NCBI RefSeq assembly: GCF_900119145.1
Contig: NZ_FPIY01000005.1
Coordinates: 1-64,000, forward strand
Origin: Cellulophaga fucicola
GTDB lineage: Bacteria > Bacteroidota > Bacteroidia > Flavobacteriales > Flavobacteriaceae
DNA length: 64,000 nucleotides
Reading direction: 5' to 3'
Of this stretch, positions 32,819-41,403 are shown piece by piece. How positions within the stretch are numbered: the stretch's first letter is position 1; each line of letters starts with the position of its first letter. The position numbers and the translations under genes are program-made. Under the pieces are notes generated by a model. That model ran no database searches and was not told the DNA's origin. It was given only the letters and a program-made list of their open reading frames with translations.

Positions 32819-33820
32819 GTGAAAAAGTTAGGTCTCCTTATATTATGTTGCTTGCAATTCTCTTGTAATAGTCAAGTTGAAAAAAAAATAAACGGAGTAA
32901 GTTTTGTTTCTTCAAGAGATAAAGTTACTCAGAAAAATATAGCTCCTATTTTAGCTATAAATGCAAATGCGGCATCTGTTATGCCATTTGGTTTTATTAG
33001 AGATATAAATGAACCAGAGTTAATTTTTAATTCGGACAGGCAATGGTTTGGGGAGAGAAGTGATGGCATAAAGCATTATGTAGAAATATTACATAAAAAC
33101 GGAATTAGTGTAATGCTAAAACCGCAGATATGGATAAGAGATGGCAAATTTACTGGTACTTTAGAAATGAATTCTGAAGAGCATTGGCAAACGCTTGAAA
33201 AATCGTATTCAGATTTTATTTTGAGTTATGCGACTCTAGCGCAAGAAGTAAAAGTAGATGTTTTTTGTATTGGTACAGAGTTGAAAAAATTTGTATTGCA
33301 ACGACCAGATTACTGGAGCAAGCTAATACTAGAAGTTAAAAAAGTATATAAAGGTAAATTAACCTATGCTGCAAATTGGGACGAGTATCCTAAGGTGCCT
33401 TTTTGGGAGAAAATAGATTACGTAGGTGTAGATGCTTATTTTCCATTATCCAAAGAGCAACACCCAACTGTAGCGCAGTTAAAAACAGGTTGGCAGCCAC
33501 ATAAAAAAGCATTAAAACAAATGTCTGACTCTATTAGTAAGCCAATCTTGTTTACAGAATACGGATATAGAAGTATGGATTTTACAGGAGAAAGACCGTG
33601 GCTGGTAGATCGTAACCAAACTAATGTAAATTTAGAAGCGCAATCTAATGCAACTAAAGCTATTTTAGAAATGTTTTGGACCGAAGACTGGTTTGCTGGT
33701 GGTTATGTTTGGAAATGGTTTATAGATCATGATAATGTTGGAGGGTCAGAAAACAATAGATTTACACCGCAAAATAAACCAGCGGAATTGGTTTTAAAAC
33801 AATATTATGGCTTTAAGTAA
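32819..33820 (+). CDS. GH113-like glycoside hydrolase lipoprotein
   Basis: 333 residues from a GTG start. The lipobox LQFSC is near residue 16, so the mature protein is membrane-anchored. The TIM-barrel has candidate acid/base Glu154 (CIGTELKKF) and nucleophile Glu247 (LFTEYGYRS). VMLKPQIWIRDG and VGVDAYFPL also match GH113 beta-mannanase relatives. It likely cleaves an external or periplasmic polysaccharide, with mannan the family's known substrate. It overlaps the next gene by 14 bp. An AGGAGG at 32797-32802 is unusual for this phylum but lies 16 bp from the start. Confidence 0.82.
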   Translation: MKKLGLLILCCLQFSCNSQVEKKINGVSFVSSRDKVTQKNIAPILAINANAASVMPFGFIRDINEPELIFNSDRQWFGERSDGIKHYVEILHKNGISVMLKPQIWIRDGKFTGTLEMNSEEHWQTLEKSYSDFILSYATLAQEVKVDVFCIGTELKKFVLQRPDYWSKLILEVKKVYKGKLTYAANWDEYPKVPFWEKIDYVGVDAYFPLSKEQHPTVAQLKTGWQPHKKALKQMSDSISKPILFTEYGYRSMDFTGERPWLVDRNQTNVNLEAQSNATKAILEMFWTEDWFAGGYVWKWFIDHDNVGGSENNRFTPQNKPAELVLKQYYGFK

Positions 33821-34541
33821 ATTAAAATACTATTCTCTTTTTTTTATTTTGATGGTTTACGGCTGCTCAGAAGATAGCTTTACAGCTTTATCTTCTTTGG
33901 ATGTAGTATTAAATGGCGAGACTGTAGTTAAAGACAATGTAATTGCTTGCGCAGCTAGTGCAGATAAAGAGGGTTTTGTAAATGTATTTTTTTACCCAAG
34001 AGAAGGAGCTACAAACTTTAGGTGTTTTGAAACTGAAGATATAGAGGTTGATAAAAATAATTTTGAAGCTTACATAGAGAAAGCTCCAGATGTACTAGAT
34101 GTTTTTAATGGCAAGTTAAAACGATTTTCTGTTGAGACATCTAAAGAAAAATGGGTAATTGTTTCTTTTACAGAAGCAGGTAGTACACATATATCTAACC
34201 CAATACAATTAAAACATATTACAAAGCCTACAGAAAGGCTAAATACGGTAAACATAGATTCTGCTAATCCCATTATGCCTATTTTTACTTGGCAAGATGG
34301 TCTATATACAGATTCTGCTATATATTTTCAGGTAATAACAGATGTTAATTCTAATTTTTTGTCAGGAACGTATACTTTTGAAAAAATGTTTCAGTATTAT
34401 AATTTAGATAATGTTGTTTTAAATATTACTAAAAAATCACCACCAAACTTAATTCAAACCAAAAACTACGGTTTTACATTAATGGCAGTTAGCGAAGACA
34501 ATTGGGTTAACTTGCTTGTAGAAACCAACTTTTCTCCATAA
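33807..34541 (+). CDS. Hypothetical lipoprotein
   Basis: 244 residues. The signal sequence ends in a lipobox, LMVYGC, giving a lipid-anchored Cys near residue 20. The rest shows beta-rich sequence with no recognised family; DUF4249-like organisation was considered but not supported. It overlaps the GH113-like gene by 14 bp and precedes a BamA-like barrel by 2 bp, so it belongs to that operon. Confidence 0.7.
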   Translation: MALSKLKYYSLFFILMVYGCSEDSFTALSSLDVVLNGETVVKDNVIACAASADKEGFVNVFFYPREGATNFRCFETEDIEVDKNNFEAYIEKAPDVLDVFNGKLKRFSVETSKEKWVIVSFTEAGSTHISNPIQLKHITKPTERLNTVNIDSANPIMPIFTWQDGLYTDSAIYFQVITDVNSNFLSGTYTFEKMFQYYNLDNVVLNITKKSPPNLIQTKNYGFTLMAVSEDNWVNLLVETNFSP

Positions 34542-34543
34542 TT

Positions 34544-35806
34544 ATGAAAAAACTACTGCTCTTATTTCTATTTCTTTTTTCTGTAACGGGTTTTTCGCAA
34601 GAACTAAAAATAGCAGACATTAGTTTTGTTGGTGCTAAAAAAACCAAAGTATCTTTCTTAAAAAGTATTGTAACAATAGAAAAAGGAATGGCAACAGATT
34701 CTACGGCTATACTTATTGCTGTAAATCAGCTTAAAAAATTACCATCTATTGCAAATGCTACTTTTCAATTGAAGCAAAACACTGTAGATGCTAGTTATAA
34801 CTTAGTTTTTACAGTAGAAGAGAATTTTACTATTATACCGTTTGCAAATTTGTATACATCTTCTAACGACGATTTTGCTTTTAGGGTTGGTTTACAGGAG
34901 TTTAATTTTACTGGTCGAAATATTACAGTAGGTGGTTTTTATCAGAAAGACATATTTAACTCTTATGGTGTTTTGCTTAGAGCTCCGTATCTGTTTAGTG
35001 CAAAAGCGGGTTTAGCGGTTAGTTACAATAATTTAAAAACACAAGAGCCTATTTTTTTTGATGGATCTTCGGCAGATTATAAATATCACAATTCTTCTAT
35101 AGAGGTTCTTGGTTTGTATCAATTTAACCAAAACCACAGCATAGATTTAGGGCTTAATTTTTTCACTGAAAAATACAATTACATACGTGGTGCTACTAAC
35201 GAAACAGTGCCGCAAGCATTGGATGTAAATAAGTTTTCTTATAAAGCAATTTATAAATACAGTAACATACAATACCATTACCAATATTTAGATGGCTTTA
35301 AGAGCTCTTTAAATTTTCAGTACGTGCATAGTTCTACAAAAGAACTAGATAATTTTGTAGTAGCCTTTAATGACTTTGTTTACTACAAAAGAGTAGGTGA
35401 GCGTGGCAACTGGGCTAATAGATTGCGAGTTGGTTTGGCTACTAATGATGAAACACCTTTTGCGCCTTTTTCTGTGGATAACAATATAAATATAAGAGGG
35501 GTTGGTAATATTATAGATAGAGGTACTGGCGCTTTGGTTTTAAATACAGAGTATAGATATACCTTGGTAGATAAAAGTTGGTTTGTATTACAGGGAAATA
35601 CATTTGTAGATGCGGGTACTTGGCGTAATCCAGGAGGAGAGTTTCAAGATTTTTTAGAACCTGATAATATTAGAGTTTATCCGGGAGTTGGATTTCGATT
35701 TATGCATAAGAAGATTTTTAATGCCATATTTAGGATAGATTACGGCTATGGAGTAACAAAAAATGCATCAAAAGGATTAGTTTTTGGAATTGGGCAGTAT
35801 TTTTGA
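34544..35806 (+). CDS. BamA/TamA-like outer-membrane protein with one POTRA domain
   Basis: 420 residues. A signal peptide ends GFSQ (about 21). A single POTRA-like domain follows (about 22-95: KIADISFVGAKKTKVSFL, then VFTVEENFTIIP). The remainder is a 16-strand-type barrel containing NINIRGVGNII and ending YGVTKNASKGLVFGIGQYF. This is the Omp85 superfamily; canonical BamA has five POTRAs, so this is a minimal member. It may export or insert products of the same operon (inference). Confidence 0.82.
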   Translation: MKKLLLLFLFLFSVTGFSQELKIADISFVGAKKTKVSFLKSIVTIEKGMATDSTAILIAVNQLKKLPSIANATFQLKQNTVDASYNLVFTVEENFTIIPFANLYTSSNDDFAFRVGLQEFNFTGRNITVGGFYQKDIFNSYGVLLRAPYLFSAKAGLAVSYNNLKTQEPIFFDGSSADYKYHNSSIEVLGLYQFNQNHSIDLGLNFFTEKYNYIRGATNETVPQALDVNKFSYKAIYKYSNIQYHYQYLDGFKSSLNFQYVHSSTKELDNFVVAFNDFVYYKRVGERGNWANRLRVGLATNDETPFAPFSVDNNINIRGVGNIIDRGTGALVLNTEYRYTLVDKSWFVLQGNTFVDAGTWRNPGGEFQDFLEPDNIRVYPGVGFRFMHKKIFNAIFRIDYGYGVTKNASKGLVFGIGQYF

Positions 35807-35831
35807 TAATATTTGCGTAAAAGTCCTCTAA

Positions 35832-36848
35832 ATGATAATTAAGAAGTTTGTAATAGTTAGTGTTGCGTTTTTTTTATCGTGTACTCATCTCTATTCTCAA
35901 GATAAAGAAAAAACGGTTGTAGCTCAAAAAGGAGAAGGTATTTATACGTTACTTCGTAAGTTTGATATGAGTCCGTCTAAATATTACTCAGATTTTATAG
36001 CTTTAAACAAAGACAACCTTAGAAACGGAAAACATTTATACGAGGGTAGAACATATATAATTCCAGATAGACTTATTAAGGTTGATGGTAAAGAGGCATT
36101 ACCTGCAATAGTTAATGGGTATCCTATTTTTGGAAAAAAATACGCAACAGTAGAACAAAAAAGCACAAAACTTAAAGGTGCTGTTTATTATTTAATTTCT
36201 GGTCACGGTGGTCCAGATCCAGGAGCTGTTACAAAGTACGGGAAAAAGCTAATTTCTGAAGACGAATATGCATACGATATTACCTTGCGTTTAGGAAGAG
36301 AATTAATATCTCACGGAGCTTTGGTTTATATTATTATTAGAGATGAAAATGATGGAATACGTGATGAAAAATTGCTAACGGTAGATTATGATGAGGTGTG
36401 TTACCCAAATAAAGTAATACCATTAAACCAAGTAGAGCGTTTAAAGCAAAGAGTAGACGCTGTAAACGATTTGTACATGCAAAACAAGGGTAAGTATCAA
36501 AGATTAATAGTTACACATATAGATAGCAGAAGTGTGGGGCAAAATATAGATGTTTTCTTTTACCATCATGAAAAGAGTAGTAATGGTAAACGTTTAGCAG
36601 AAAGTATACACAAAACGTTTGATGATAAGTATAGAGAATATCAACCAAACAGAGATTATACCGGTACTTTTTTAGACAGAAGTGGTTTGTATTTGGTTAA
36701 AAATACAATGCCCGCTATGGCGTATATAGAAATAGGAAATATTAAGAATAAAAAAGACCAAAAACGTATATTGGTTCCAGAAAATAGACAAGCTCTTGCA
36801 AAGTGGATTAGTGAAGGTGTTTTGCTAGATCATAAAAAGAACAATTAA
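35832..36848 (+). CDS. N-acetylmuramoyl-L-alanine amidase (Amidase_3)
   Basis: 338 residues. A signal peptide (about 1-22) is followed by a LysM-like module (about 25-80: KGEGIYTLLRKFDMSPSKY, YEGRTYIIP). The zinc hydrolase domain has His125 (SGHGGPDPG), Glu143 or Glu145 (SEDEYAYD) and His229 (THIDSR), with a final Glu in MAYIEIGN. It removes stem peptides from peptidoglycan in the periplasm. Its TAA overlaps the TAA of the convergent glycosyltransferase gene in a shared TTAA. Confidence 0.88.
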   Translation: MIIKKFVIVSVAFFLSCTHLYSQDKEKTVVAQKGEGIYTLLRKFDMSPSKYYSDFIALNKDNLRNGKHLYEGRTYIIPDRLIKVDGKEALPAIVNGYPIFGKKYATVEQKSTKLKGAVYYLISGHGGPDPGAVTKYGKKLISEDEYAYDITLRLGRELISHGALVYIIIRDENDGIRDEKLLTVDYDEVCYPNKVIPLNQVERLKQRVDAVNDLYMQNKGKYQRLIVTHIDSRSVGQNIDVFFYHHEKSSNGKRLAESIHKTFDDKYREYQPNRDYTGTFLDRSGLYLVKNTMPAMAYIEIGNIKNKKDQKRILVPENRQALAKWISEGVLLDHKKNN

Positions 36849-37543
36849 CTCGCAATATTTTTTTTGTAGTAATTGTGAAGTTCTTCGGGGCTTTTTCCTA
36901 ATGTTTTCTTTAAGTGGATAACACCAAAATGATACTGAAGTGTAATCATTCCTTTTTGCTGGTATTTTCTAGCAGATGTAGTTACTTTGTCTTGAATAAT
37001 GGCGAATTTGGTAGATTTGTATAAGCGTTCTATAAGTTCTCCGTCTTCATAGATTATATATTCTTCGTTAAAACCGTTCAGATTAAAGAATAAATCTTTG
37101 GTAATAAAGAGCGATTGGTCACCACCTCTGCATACTTTATGATTTATACGAGTAAACCAGGCAAAGAATTTTAAGAAAAAACTTTTACTGTCAAACTGCA
37201 TTCTAAAACTGCCAGCAGCTTTATCTTTTGTGGTAGTTTTTAATATTTTACAATCAAATTGATATGGAGGAATAGTATCCGCGTGTAAAAAGTAGAGAAT
37301 ATCTCCTTTAGCGGCCTTTGCACCAGCATTCATTTGCTTGGCACGTCCTTTGTCTGAAGAAATTACGGTAACGTTAAGAGTAGACGCAATGGCAATAGTA
37401 TTGTCTATACTACCGCCATCGACTACAATTATTTCTGCTATTTGTTTAAAAGTGCTACGCTGTTTTATTGCGGTAATTAGTTTTGCAATAGTGGCCTCTT
37501 CGTTGTAAACAGGGATTATAATACTTAACTTATTTTGCTTCAT
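36845..37543 (-). CDS. Family-2 glycosyltransferase, TIGR04283-like (arsenosugar cluster type)
   Basis: 232 residues. Typical motifs are SIIIPVYNEEATIAKLI, VVDGGSIDNT, RAKQMNAGA and FLHADTIPP, which is the pattern of TIGR04283 glycosyltransferases found with arsenosugar biosynthesis genes. It overlaps the adjacent DUF547 gene by 14 bp and is last in the minus-strand set 36845-40260. It would add a sugar to the arsenoribose precursor, an inference from family and neighbours. Confidence 0.83.
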   Translation of the reverse strand: MKQNKLSIIIPVYNEEATIAKLITAIKQRSTFKQIAEIIVVDGGSIDNTIAIASTLNVTVISSDKGRAKQMNAGAKAAKGDILYFLHADTIPPYQFDCKILKTTTKDKAAGSFRMQFDSKSFFLKFFAWFTRINHKVCRGGDQSLFITKDLFFNLNGFNEEYIIYEDGELIERLYKSTKFAIIQDKVTTSARKYQQKGMITLQYHFGVIHLKKTLGKSPEELHNYYKKNIAS

Positions 37544-38282
37544 TAAGGCTCCAGTTATAATCTATATATTTTACCCTAGCATCTTCTGCTATTTTTACTG
37601 TAGCATATTTGTTTATAAAACCTATTAAAGATGTGCTCTCTGTAAAATCGCTTTTAAACCACTTAAATATTTCAGATAACTGAATATCATTAGCGCTTAT
37701 TTTATTTCTTTTTTTATCAGCTATAAAATCTTTGGCGGCGGTTTCTAATTGTGCATCCATAGTGTTGGCTAAGAAAGCTTTGTTTACTAGTTTAGGACAA
37801 GAGTAAGATGCGCAATTTATTGCAAAATGTATTCGAGGCTCATTCATTTTACGTAAAACCTTATGTTCTATATAGCCTAAAGAATACATTTTATCTCCAA
37901 TAGCAACAACATCTTTATCCCAAGGAGATTTTATGTCTTTTATACTTTTTGTTGGGTAATTGTCTACTATTAATTTTACAGTGCCAGCGTTGTAAAGGTT
38001 TATGTAATATGCTAATTTCTGATTTTTAGACCAATTTTTAGCAGGAGAGTTTTTTTGTAAAAGAGTAAGGTACTCTTCTAAAGCAGCCTTGTCTTGTAGA
38101 AAAGCTTTGTAGTTTACATCGCCATTAGCATTTACGTTTTTCTGAAGTAAAGCACTCCATTTTTCGTGACTAGGTACTTCATTAAATAAAGTCTCTTCGA
38201 TAGTTTTAGAAGGGCTAAAGTAAAAGTAACCAAGCGTTGCTATGGCAATTACTAGTGCAGATATTTTATAAACCATTTTCAA
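37530..38282 (-). CDS. DUF547 protein, membrane-anchored
   Basis: 250 residues with an N-terminal hydrophobic anchor (about 5-22). DUF547 motifs are LAYYINLYNAGTVKLIVDNYP, GYIEHKVLR, PRIHFAINCASYSCPKL and YIDYNWSLN. It is a paralogue of the gene at 31136 but has a shorter N-terminus. It lies within a tight cluster with PNP and two glycosyltransferases; function unknown. Confidence 0.85.
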   Translation of the reverse strand: MKMVYKISALVIAIATLGYFYFSPSKTIEETLFNEVPSHEKWSALLQKNVNANGDVNYKAFLQDKAALEEYLTLLQKNSPAKNWSKNQKLAYYINLYNAGTVKLIVDNYPTKSIKDIKSPWDKDVVAIGDKMYSLGYIEHKVLRKMNEPRIHFAINCASYSCPKLVNKAFLANTMDAQLETAAKDFIADKKRNKISANDIQLSEIFKWFKSDFTESTSLIGFINKYATVKIAEDARVKYIDYNWSLNEAK

Positions 38283-38320
38283 TTGTATTTTCTTAGTTTG
38301 TCTTTTTAAATCAGAAAAAC

Positions 38321-39136
38321 TTACATTGTCTTAAGCAGGCCTCTAAAAAGCTTTATCATTTGTGGTTCTGTTTCTCCGGCTATTCTAATAATTTCTTTAA
38401 TGTTAGCAGGTTCTAAATTGTCAGGATCACATTCGTCTGTTAATACAGATACGGCAACGATAGGTAGCTTTAAGTGATTGGCAACTATAACCTCTGGTAC
38501 AGTACTCATACCAACTGCATCTGCGCCAATAATTTTAAGCATTCGGTATTCGGCTCTGGTTTCTAATTGTGGACCCAATACAGATGCGTATACGCCAGAG
38601 CGCATAGTAATGTTTTCTTTTTTTGCAATACCTTGTAGTGTTTTACGCATTTCTACATCATATGGTTCGCCCATATCTACAAAGCGCTCACCAAACTGAG
38701 AAACACCTTTAAAAGCAAGCGGAGAGCCTCCTAAAAGATTTATGTGGTCTTCTAGTAACATAATATCTCCTTTTTTAAAGTCTAAGTTTATTGCGCCAGC
38801 AGCATTAGAAATAAAAAGTTTTTTAATGCCAAGCCTGTGCATTATACGTATTGGGTATGTTACGTCTTGCAAATCATAGCCCTCGTACATATGAAACCTA
38901 CCTTGCATTACTACTACTTTTTTACCTTCTAGTGTGCCGTAAATTAATTTTCCAGTATGAAACTCTACGGTTGCTAGTGGAAAAAATGGAATGTTGTTGT
39001 AATGAGCCTCAATTGGATTTTCTATTTCATTAGCTAAGCTACCTAATCCTGTGCCTAATACAATTCCTATTTCAGGAGAATCAAAACCTTTGTTTATTAA
39101 ATATGCTATAGAATCTTCAATTTCTTGTTTAATCAT
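38321..39136 (-). CDS. Purine nucleoside phosphorylase I
   Basis: 271 residues. GIVLGTGLGSLANEIENP binds phosphate, SNAAGAINLDFKKGDI and EDHINLLGG are typical, and the C-terminal block is VGMSTVPEVIVANHLKLPIVAVSVLTDEC. It cleaves purine nucleosides with phosphate. In the arsenosugar route it could remove adenine from the arsenic-adenosine intermediate, which would explain its place beside TIGR04282/TIGR04283 proteins. It overlaps the neighbouring gene by 8 bp. Confidence 0.92.
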   Translation of the reverse strand: MIKQEIEDSIAYLINKGFDSPEIGIVLGTGLGSLANEIENPIEAHYNNIPFFPLATVEFHTGKLIYGTLEGKKVVVMQGRFHMYEGYDLQDVTYPIRIMHRLGIKKLFISNAAGAINLDFKKGDIMLLEDHINLLGGSPLAFKGVSQFGERFVDMGEPYDVEMRKTLQGIAKKENITMRSGVYASVLGPQLETRAEYRMLKIIGADAVGMSTVPEVIVANHLKLPIVAVSVLTDECDPDNLEPANIKEIIRIAGETEPQMIKLFRGLLKTM

Positions 39137-39755
39137 TTTTTATATGTTTTAAAAAAGGTTTAAAAGCTTCAATGTCTTTGATGTCTTCGTAATAGTCAAC
39201 ATCATTTTTGGCTTCTAATAACTTTATGTTTTCGTCTTTTAAATTACCTAAAGTATCTTTTAATACAGTTTCTTTTCCCCATTCTTTATTAGAAAAAATA
39301 GCTGTATTTATTTTTTTCATTCCTAACAAATAGTATCCGCCATCTGTGGCAGGACCAATAACAAAATTATGTTGGTCTAATTGCTTAAATGCGTTATCTA
39401 AGTCTGCTGTTGTAATATCAAACATATCACTACCAATAATAATGATGTTTTTGTAGCCATCTGCAAAACCTTGTTTAAAGGCGTTTAGCATACGCATGCC
39501 AAGATCGTCACCGTCTTGTAGTTTTTTATTGTAGATGTTAGCGTCCCAAATGTCATTATCCCTAATTGCAACAGAGTAATGTACTTGTTTGTCTGCCTTT
39601 AAGTTCTGGGTAATAGAAACTGTGTGTGCTAATAAAAATTTGTAAATATCTAGAGCGACTTGGTCTCCTGTTTTGGCTGCTAAACGAGTTTTACATTTTC
39701 CTAATTCAGGGTTTCGTGTAAAAATTAACAGTAAGTTTTTGTTTAAATTCTTCAA
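39129..39755 (-). CDS. TIGR04282-like glycosyltransferase (DUF2064, arsenosugar cluster type)
   Basis: 208 residues. FTRNPELGKCKTRLAAKTGD is the family's nucleotide-binding start (nucleotide-diphospho-sugar transferase fold), with IIIGSDMFDITTADLD and GPATDGGYYLLGM. These belong to DUF2064/TIGR04282. It overlaps PNP by 8 bp and follows the rhodanese gene by 7 bp. Its role in arsenosugar assembly is known only from cluster association. Confidence 0.85.
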   Translation of the reverse strand: MKNLNKNLLLIFTRNPELGKCKTRLAAKTGDQVALDIYKFLLAHTVSITQNLKADKQVHYSVAIRDNDIWDANIYNKKLQDGDDLGMRMLNAFKQGFADGYKNIIIIGSDMFDITTADLDNAFKQLDQHNFVIGPATDGGYYLLGMKKINTAIFSNKEWGKETVLKDTLGNLKDENIKLLEAKNDVDYYEDIKDIEAFKPFLKHIKND

Positions 39756-39762
39756 AATATAA

Positions 39763-40260
39763 TTAATAAATTTTCACGGCTTTGGTCACTAATTTAGACC
39801 AATACTTACTGTGTGTATGTATATTATTTGTTTCTATATTGTCTGTAGTGTAAACAGGGTTGTTTTTGTTTTTCCATTCAAAAATACCTCCATATAAATT
39901 TTTTACATTGGTGTAGCCAGCAGCTGTTAGTTTTTCTCCAATATCTTCTGAGCGTATGCCAATAGAGCAGTAGACAATTATTTCTGTGCTTTTATCTTTT
40001 ATCTGGGTAGTTACCGTGTCTAGATTAAAAAAATCGTACCCAACACATGTAGCTCCTTTTATATGGCTTGTCTTAAATTCTACTTCTTCTCTTGTGTCTA
40101 ATAAAACAACATTTGTTTTGGTTAATAAAGAGTCTATAGAGATATAGGGTATGCTCTCTGTGTTGTGTTTTTTTAATAGCTTTTTTATAGAAGACTGCGT
40201 AAAACCTTGAAACGATAGAAAAAGAAATACGTAAAAAAGAAGTGTAGGTTTTTTAATCAC
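39763..40260 (-). CDS. Secreted rhodanese-domain protein
   Basis: 165 residues. A signal peptide (about 1-21, ending FTQ) is followed by a single rhodanese domain: NVVLLDTREEVEFKTSHIKGA and the active-site loop VYCSIGIRS with Cys near 109. The loop length fits sulfurtransferases. Being exported, it would act in the periplasm. It is first of five genes in the arsenosugar-like cluster. Confidence 0.85.
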   Translation of the reverse strand: MIKKPTLLFYVFLFLSFQGFTQSSIKKLLKKHNTESIPYISIDSLLTKTNVVLLDTREEVEFKTSHIKGATCVGYDFFNLDTVTTQIKDKSTEIIVYCSIGIRSEDIGEKLTAAGYTNVKNLYGGIFEWKNKNNPVYTTDNIETNNIHTHSKYWSKLVTKAVKIY

Positions 40261-40463
40261 AAGATTTTTTGTTTTAGGTAAAGATAAGTTTTTGTAGATT
40301 CTTTTAAAACTAGAAATATTAAAATATTGTTTTATGCCGATAAAATTAAAATAGAAAGTACTTTTTTAACCTATTTTTAAGGTTGTAATTTTTTTTAGAC
40401 TAAAATCTATTGATATTTTTACTAGAAAGAAAATGGATAAAATACTGTTGCTTAGGGTGTAGA

Positions 40464-40498
40464 AAAGAGAAAACCCGAACATTTCTGATCGGGTTTTT
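40464..40498 (-). terminator. Terminator of the tRNA-Phe gene
   Basis: AAACCCGA (40471-40478) and TCGGGTTT (40489-40496) form a stem read on the minus strand just after the tRNA, and a T-rich stretch follows. Confidence 0.8.
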
Positions 40499-40502
40499 AA
40501 AG

Positions 40503-40575
40503 TGGTGCCTCCAGGAATCGAACCAGGGACACATGGATTTTCAGTCCATTGCTCTACCAACTGAGCTAAGGCACC
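40503..40575 (-). tRNA. tRNA-Phe (anticodon GAA)
   Basis: The minus strand folds into a 73-nt cloverleaf: acceptor GGTGCCT / AGGCACC, D-arm GCTC-AGTTGGTA-GAGC, anticodon arm ATGGACTGAAAATCCAT with GAA, and T-arm with GGTTCGATTCC. The discriminator is A, and CCA is not encoded (CT follows). Confidence 0.97.
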
Positions 40576-40592
40576 ATGCCGTTAAGCGGGTG

Positions 40593-40623
40593 CAAATATA
40601 ATTGCTATTTTCGTATATCCAAA
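40593..40623 (-). promoter_or_regulatory. Promoter of the tRNA-Phe gene
   Basis: TTTG (40623-40620), 19 bp, then TATATTTG (40600-40593): a perfect Bacteroidota sigma-A-type promoter, 17 bp before the mature tRNA 5' end. Confidence 0.75.
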
Positions 40624-40674
40624 CAAAAAACAAAAAAAAGATTTTATTTTTTTTAATTTTATAATATTTGCAAG

Positions 40675-41403
40675 ATGAATTTAATTGTAGATGCAGGTAA
40701 TACCTCAGTAAAATTGGCGGTTTATAAGGGAAAAGAGTTTTTGACTTCTAAATCTTTTGAGTTGCAATTTTTTTTAAAAGAAGTAAAACAGGTTTTTCTG
40801 GAGTTTCCAGATATTAAAAATGCCATTGTATCTACAGTAGGGGCGTTAGGATCTAAAGAAATAACAAAGCTAGCCGTCTATTGTAATGTGCAAACGTTAA
40901 GTGCATCAACCAAAATACCTTTTAAAAATTTATACGGTACTCCAAAAACTTTAGGTGTAGATCGTATTGCTTTGGCTACAGCAGCTTTTTATCAATATAC
41001 GAATAAGAATACATTGGTTATAGATGCAGGAAGTTGTGTTACGTACGATTTTATAAATGGTAATGGAGAGTATCTTGGGGGGGCAATTTCTCCGGGTGTT
41101 GCTATGCGTTTTAAGGCAATGCATAACCAGACTGCTAATTTGCCGTTGCTAGAGAAAGATGGTGAAATTAAGCTAATTGGAGATTCTACAACTGCAAGTA
41201 TGAAAAGTGGAGTTGTTAATGGAATTTGTTTAGAAATTGATGGTGTAATTAGCGAATATAAGATTAGATTTGCAGATTTAACAGTTATTTTAACAGGTGG
41301 CGACGCTCATTTTTTGTCAAAACGATTAAAAAATACCATATTTGCGCATTCCAATTTTCTCCTAGACGGACTTAATTATTTGCTGGAATACAACAAAAAC
41401 TAA
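40675..41403 (+). CDS. coaX: Type III pantothenate kinase
   Basis: 242 residues. The N-terminal phosphate loop DAGNTSVKLAVY, the central GVDRIALATAAFY and VIDAGSCVTYDFI, and GGAISPGVAMRFKAM define CoaX. It phosphorylates pantothenate, the first step of coenzyme A synthesis. It heads an operon that runs through lptC and the CNNM protein; the next gene starts directly after its stop. The leader is short, with a -7-like AATATTTG close to the ATG. Confidence 0.95.
   Translation: MNLIVDAGNTSVKLAVYKGKEFLTSKSFELQFFLKEVKQVFLEFPDIKNAIVSTVGALGSKEITKLAVYCNVQTLSASTKIPFKNLYGTPKTLGVDRIALATAAFYQYTNKNTLVIDAGSCVTYDFINGNGEYLGGAISPGVAMRFKAMHNQTANLPLLEKDGEIKLIGDSTTASMKSGVVNGICLEIDGVISEYKIRFADLTVILTGGDAHFLSKRLKNTIFAHSNFLLDGLNYLLEYNKN

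Noticed and set aside
40366-40560. 64-codon minus-strand frame over the tRNA-Phe gene
   Set aside because: It reads through the tRNA and its terminator; no protein is expected.
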